Positions 6,084 through 8,525 of a DNA stretch of 8,525 nt are shown here, piece after piece (the first letter of the stretch is position 1; every line of letters starts with the position of its first letter). The notes beneath the pieces are model-generated. The model did no database searches. It was not told the DNA's origin and was given only the letters and a program-made list of their open reading frames with translations. A program made the translations under genes and the position numbers. Source of the DNA: Woeseiaceae bacterium (lineage in GTDB: Bacteria; Pseudomonadota; Gammaproteobacteria; Steroidobacterales; Woeseiaceae); assembly GCA_013138675.1 (NCBI GenBank), contig WTCH01000179.1, forward strand, positions 1 through 8,525, given 5' to 3'.

Positions 6084-7689
6084 CGCTGAACTCTTCCGGC
6101 GTCGTGTCCGCTTTCTTCAGGTCGCGGAGTATTTCTCGTGCGGCATTGGCGCCAGGTGCACCCATGACTCCACCACCTGGGTGCGTCGAAGATCCGCACA
6201 TGTACATGCCCTTAACCGGACCGCGATACTGTGCGTAGCCAGGGAACGGTCGATTGAACATCAACTGGTCGAACGTCAGTTCACCCTGGAAGATATTGCC
6301 TTCAGTCAGTCCGACATCGTTCTCCATATCGCGTGGCGTACGAATCTCGGCATGCAGCAGCAGACTTTTGAAGTCGGGACTGTAGTCAGCAATTTGATCG
6401 ATAACCGTTTGGCCAAACTGATCGCGCTTATCGCCCGTCCAGCCGCCTTCGGGCTCGACCGGACAGTACTGCACAAACACGGTCATCATGTGTTTGCCCG
6501 GCGGCGCAAGGCTGGGGTCGTATTGCGATGGAATCAACGTGTCGCAGTAGGGGTCCGCCGACCAGCGGTCGTCCTTCCAATCATCGTAGGCTTTTTCGAG
6601 ACGTCGTAATGTGTCGGTGAAATGCATATGGCCGAGCGTCAGCTGTGAGTCCTTCGGCAGTGACGGGAATGTGGGCATACCGTCGAGAGCGATGTTTACT
6701 TTTCCGGATGAGCCGCGAATCTTGAAGTTCTTCGCACGCCGTACCAGGTCGGGCGGCAGGTCCTTCTCATCCATAACCTTCGTAAATGTGCGCTTGGCAT
6801 CGAGGTTGGAGACAACGGTCCTGGCAGAAATTTCCTCACCCGAAGCCAGCCGAACGCCTGTCGCCTTGTTACCAGAAACCATTATCTGTGCAACTTCGGC
6901 ATCCGTTTTGATTTCGCCGCCATGAGACTGGAAGGCTGATGCGAGCGAGCCTGCAATAGCGCCCATGCCACCGCGGGCGAAGCCCCAGGAGCCGATATTG
7001 CCATCAACATCGCCCATGGCGTGGTGTAGCAATACGTAGGCTGTACCGGGCGAATAGACGCCGAGACCCGTGCCGATAATACTGCCACCCGAGTAATGCG
7101 CGAGTATCGTTTCGTTCTCGAAGTAGTTCTCCAGATATTCGGCGATCGACATCGTGAAGAAGCGGATAAACTCGTAAATCTGCGATTCACTGAGCTCATA
7201 GAACTTCTTCATCAGGTACGCGAATTCAAATGCATCGCGCGGCCGGAACGAACCCGGATCCGGCGGCGTCCTGAGAAGAAAACCGCGAATTAGTCTGCAC
7301 CAGCGCATTACATCGGCATCGAACCGGACTACCGCATCGGCATCGCGGGGGCTGTGACGCATCAGTTCACGGCGGCGAATATTCGGGTTGTTGTAGCTGC
7401 CAAAGTAGTCACCGTCCTGCTTGAACGTCATGCTGCTGATCAGCGGAATGACTTTCAGACCATGTCTGCCGAGGTCCAGCGCGTTGTATATTTCCGGGCG
7501 AAACAGGCTGGAGACGTAGGAGCAGTTTGAGTACTTCCAGCCTTTGTGCAGCTCGCGGCTGACCGTGGCGCCACCGATATAGTCGTTCTTTTCAACCACG
7601 AGTACCCGTAGTCCGGCTTTGGCCAGGAACGCGGCGTTGGTGAGGCCGTTATGGCCTGCCCCAATGACGATGGCGTCGTAATTCCCCAT
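6076..7689 (-). CDS. FAD-dependent oxidoreductase, phytoene desaturase/PYROXD2 type (first of tandem pair)
   Basis: A 537-residue flavoprotein and the first gene of the leftward unit. It has IVIGAGHNGLTNAAFLAKAG (7-26), the strand-2 acid in VVEKNDYIGG (31-40), GFARGGMGAIAGSLA (236-250), TVVSNLDAKRTF (291-302) and the C-terminal signature MYMCGSSTHPGGGVMGAPGA (495-514). The segment GNIFQGELTFDQLMFNRP (464-481) before the signature is typical of the PYROXD2-like branch of COG1233. It is a clear but distant paralogue of the next gene, with the same domain order, and the pair could form a heteromer. No signal peptide or membrane helix is seen. The substrate is unknown; the conserved GxGxxG and C-terminal glycine motif argue that FAD binding is intact. 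The ATG at 7687-7689 gives a proper N-terminus directly before the first beta strand, although the ribosome site in front of it is weak. Confidence 0.9.
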   Translation of the reverse strand: MGNYDAIVIGAGHNGLTNAAFLAKAGLRVLVVEKNDYIGGATVSRELHKGWKYSNCSYVSSLFRPEIYNALDLGRHGLKVIPLISSMTFKQDGDYFGSYNNPNIRRRELMRHSPRDADAVVRFDADVMRWCRLIRGFLLRTPPDPGSFRPRDAFEFAYLMKKFYELSESQIYEFIRFFTMSIAEYLENYFENETILAHYSGGSIIGTGLGVYSPGTAYVLLHHAMGDVDGNIGSWGFARGGMGAIAGSLASAFQSHGGEIKTDAEVAQIMVSGNKATGVRLASGEEISARTVVSNLDAKRTFTKVMDEKDLPPDLVRRAKNFKIRGSSGKVNIALDGMPTFPSLPKDSQLTLGHMHFTDTLRRLEKAYDDWKDDRWSADPYCDTLIPSQYDPSLAPPGKHMMTVFVQYCPVEPEGGWTGDKRDQFGQTVIDQIADYSPDFKSLLLHAEIRTPRDMENDVGLTEGNIFQGELTFDQLMFNRPFPGYAQYRGPVKGMYMCGSSTHPGGGVMGAPGANAAREILRDLKKADTTPEEFSDD

Positions 7690-7779
7690 CGGGTGATTCT
7701 AACCTGACGGACCGCCTGGAGCGCCAGTGCGTATAGGCTCGGTAGTGCGCTGACGGCGCTGCTAACGACAATCCTGATA

Positions 7780-7804
7780 CCTGTAACGGAGGTTACAATA
7801 CAGG
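7780..7804. repeat. Nested inverted repeats over the candidate -10: probable operator
   Basis: TGTAAC (7782-7787) and GTTACA (7792-7797) form a perfect dyad with a 4-bp spacer. Sharing its left side, CCTGTA (7780-7785) and TACAGG (7799-7804) form a second, wider perfect dyad. The inner dyad overlaps the first four bases of the candidate TACAAT -10 element, a position expected for repressor binding. It resembles a TyrR box (TGTAAA-N6-TTTACA) only loosely, because its spacing is 2 bp shorter. No regulator can be assigned. Confidence 0.45.
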
Positions 7805-7817
7805 GCTGGAACAGTAA

Positions 7818-7822
7818 GGGAG
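7818..7822 (+). promoter_or_regulatory. Ribosome binding site choosing the 7829 start
   Basis: GGGAG lies 6 nt before the ATG at 7829. Another ATG at 7824, in a different frame, is only one base after this site and so too close to use. The frame from 7829 encodes the Tat signal and the FAD-binding fold, which confirms the choice. Confidence 0.65.
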
Positions 7823-7828
7823 CATGGC

Positions 7829-8525
7829 ATGGGCAAGCAACGAGACCGAGAGCTGGGAATGGACCGGCATATCTCGCGTCGCGATGTCTTGCATGGCTTT
7901 GGTGCGCTCACCGCCGCATCGTTTGTCCCGGGCGCGGCATTTGCTGACGAGGCAATGGCTGCGGAAAAGACCGGCCATTTGTATTACCCACCAGCGCTGA
8001 CCGGCATGCGCGGCAACCACGACGGGTCGTACGACATCGCCCACAAACTGGCCCGCGAAGGCAATCGCGACTGGGGTTCGGTCGAAGAACCGGATTCAGG
8101 TATTTATGACCTCGTCGTTGTAGGGGTTGGCCTGAGTGGTCTGGCGGCCGCTCATTTTTATCTAAAGGAAAATCCGCGCGCACGTATTCTCTTGCTTGAC
8201 AATCACGACGCCTTCGGCGGCCATGCCAGGCGCAACGAGTTCGATGTTGGCGGTCGAACGCACATTGCCTACGGCGGCAGCCAGTCACTCGAATCGCCGT
8301 CGTCCTATCCGAGTGTCACAAAAGAACTCCTTCATGATCTGGGTATCGACAAGAATCGCCTGGGTAATGCCTACGACCAGGACTTTTACAAGCGCAATGG
8401 TCTCGCAGCCGGGATTCATTTCAATGCTAAAGACTGGGGATCCGATCATCTCGTGCGCTTTGGTCTTGGCCCTCTCAGCTACATTCCGTTGGCGCCGTCA
8501 GATCTGACCGCGGCGGAAGCGGTGG
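7829..8525 (+). CDS. Tat-exported FAD-dependent dehydrogenase, spermidine dehydrogenase (SpdH)-like (3'-truncated)
   Basis: The first 232 residues of an open frame that runs off the window. Residues 12-40 are a twin-arginine signal: ISRRDVLHG (15-23), a hydrophobic stretch, then GAAFADEA, with likely cleavage after AFA. After the signal comes YYPPALTGMRGNHDGSYDIA (52-71), a segment characteristic of this family. The dinucleotide fold follows: DLVVVGVGLSGLAAAHF (94-110) with Gly99, Gly101 and Gly104, and the strand-2 acid in LLLDNHDAFGGHARRNEF (121-138). YGGSQSLESP (148-157) and LLHDLGID (167-174) also match the family. I recognise this as the Pseudomonas spermidine dehydrogenase-like group, whose characterised member oxidises spermidine; other members are unassigned, so the substrate is only suggested. 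Tat export implies folding with FAD before transport and action in the periplasm. It is transcribed away from the flavoprotein operon. The catalytic C-terminal part is not visible. Confidence 0.85.
   Translation, partial: MGKQRDRELGMDRHISRRDVLHGFGALTAASFVPGAAFADEAMAAEKTGHLYYPPALTGMRGNHDGSYDIAHKLAREGNRDWGSVEEPDSGIYDLVVVGVGLSGLAAAHFYLKENPRARILLLDNHDAFGGHARRNEFDVGGRTHIAYGGSQSLESPSSYPSVTKELLHDLGIDKNRLGNAYDQDFYKRNGLAAGIHFNAKDWGSDHLVRFGLGPLSYIPLAPSDLTAAEAV

Larger units (their letters stand above)
7690..7828. promoter_or_regulatory. Divergent intergenic promoter region
   Basis: The 139 nt between the leftward flavoprotein operon and the rightward Tat-exported dehydrogenase must hold promoters for both. 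Rightward, TACAAT (7794-7799) is a good -10 (5 of 6), but no clear -35 lies 16-18 bp upstream, suggesting an activator or weak promoter. Leftward, TATACG (7735-7730 on the minus strand) is a possible -10 giving a leader of roughly 35 nt to the ATG at 7689, again without a good -35. No regulator gene is in the window. Confidence 0.45.

Noticed and set aside
5944..6609. 221-codon plus-strand open frame
   Set aside because: It is antisense to the well-supported tandem flavoprotein genes, has no recognisable motif, and its composition is that of a shadow frame in GC-rich DNA.
4524..7689. Carotenoid biosynthesis cluster
   Set aside because: The two flavoproteins resemble phytoene desaturases, but no phytoene synthase, cyclase or prenyl synthase is present, and the C-terminal motifs fit the PYROXD2-like branch better.
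7720..7760. AGCGCC...GGCGCT inverted repeat as an RNA hairpin
   Set aside because: The arms are 6 bp and about 30 nt apart in GC-rich DNA, with no other structure supporting an RNA element; chance is likely.
7824..8044. Reading frames other than frame 2 near 7824-8044, including the ATG at 7824 and a minus-strand frame
   Set aside because: The ATG at 7824 is one base after the ribosome site and gives a protein without recognisable motifs; the minus-strand frame is antisense to the Tat signal region of the SpdH-like gene.

Overview
The window looks like a chromosomal catabolic region of a Gram-negative bacterium, probably a marine or soil proteobacterium (possibly gammaproteobacterial). This rests on moderate-to-high GC, dense same-strand genes with short overlaps, Tat-type signal peptides and the gene families present. 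No rRNA, tRNA, CRISPR array, insertion sequence or phage gene was seen. The taxonomic placement is inference.

Layout. (1) Positions 1-575, plus strand: the 3' half of an enolase-superfamily gene closest in motifs to cis-3-hydroxyproline dehydratase / hydroxyproline-betaine epimerase enzymes. (2) Positions 523-7689, minus strand: six consecutive genes read leftward from about 7690. In transcription order these are two paralogous FAD oxidoreductases of the phytoene-desaturase/PYROXD2 type, a GcvT-like folate-dependent aminomethyltransferase, a Tat-exported aldo/keto-reductase-like protein, a small membrane-anchored protein with a septum-formation-type domain, and an MFS transporter. The first three overlap by 8 and 4 bp and are almost certainly one translationally coupled unit. 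The last three are separated by gaps of 18, 89 and 58 nt. (3) Positions 7690-7828: a divergent promoter region with a perfect 6-bp dyad overlapping a candidate -10 element. (4) Position 7829 to the window end, plus strand: the N-terminal 232 residues of a Tat-exported FAD protein resembling spermidine dehydrogenase.

How they may work together. Two flavoproteins directly coupled to a GcvT-like protein recall the dimethylglycine/sarcosine dehydrogenases. In those enzymes a flavin domain oxidises an N-methyl amine and a fused GcvT domain passes the C1 unit to tetrahydrofolate. Here the parts would be separate polypeptides, and the flavin module comes from a different family. With a hydroxyproline(-betaine)-type enzyme and a polyamine-oxidase-type enzyme as neighbours, an amine/betaine/imino-acid breakdown locus with its own MFS importer is a reasonable hypothesis. 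The substrate cannot be read from the sequence. The aldo/keto-reductase-like protein lacks the usual catalytic tyrosine, and the septum-formation-type domain is best known from Actinobacteria; both are notable.
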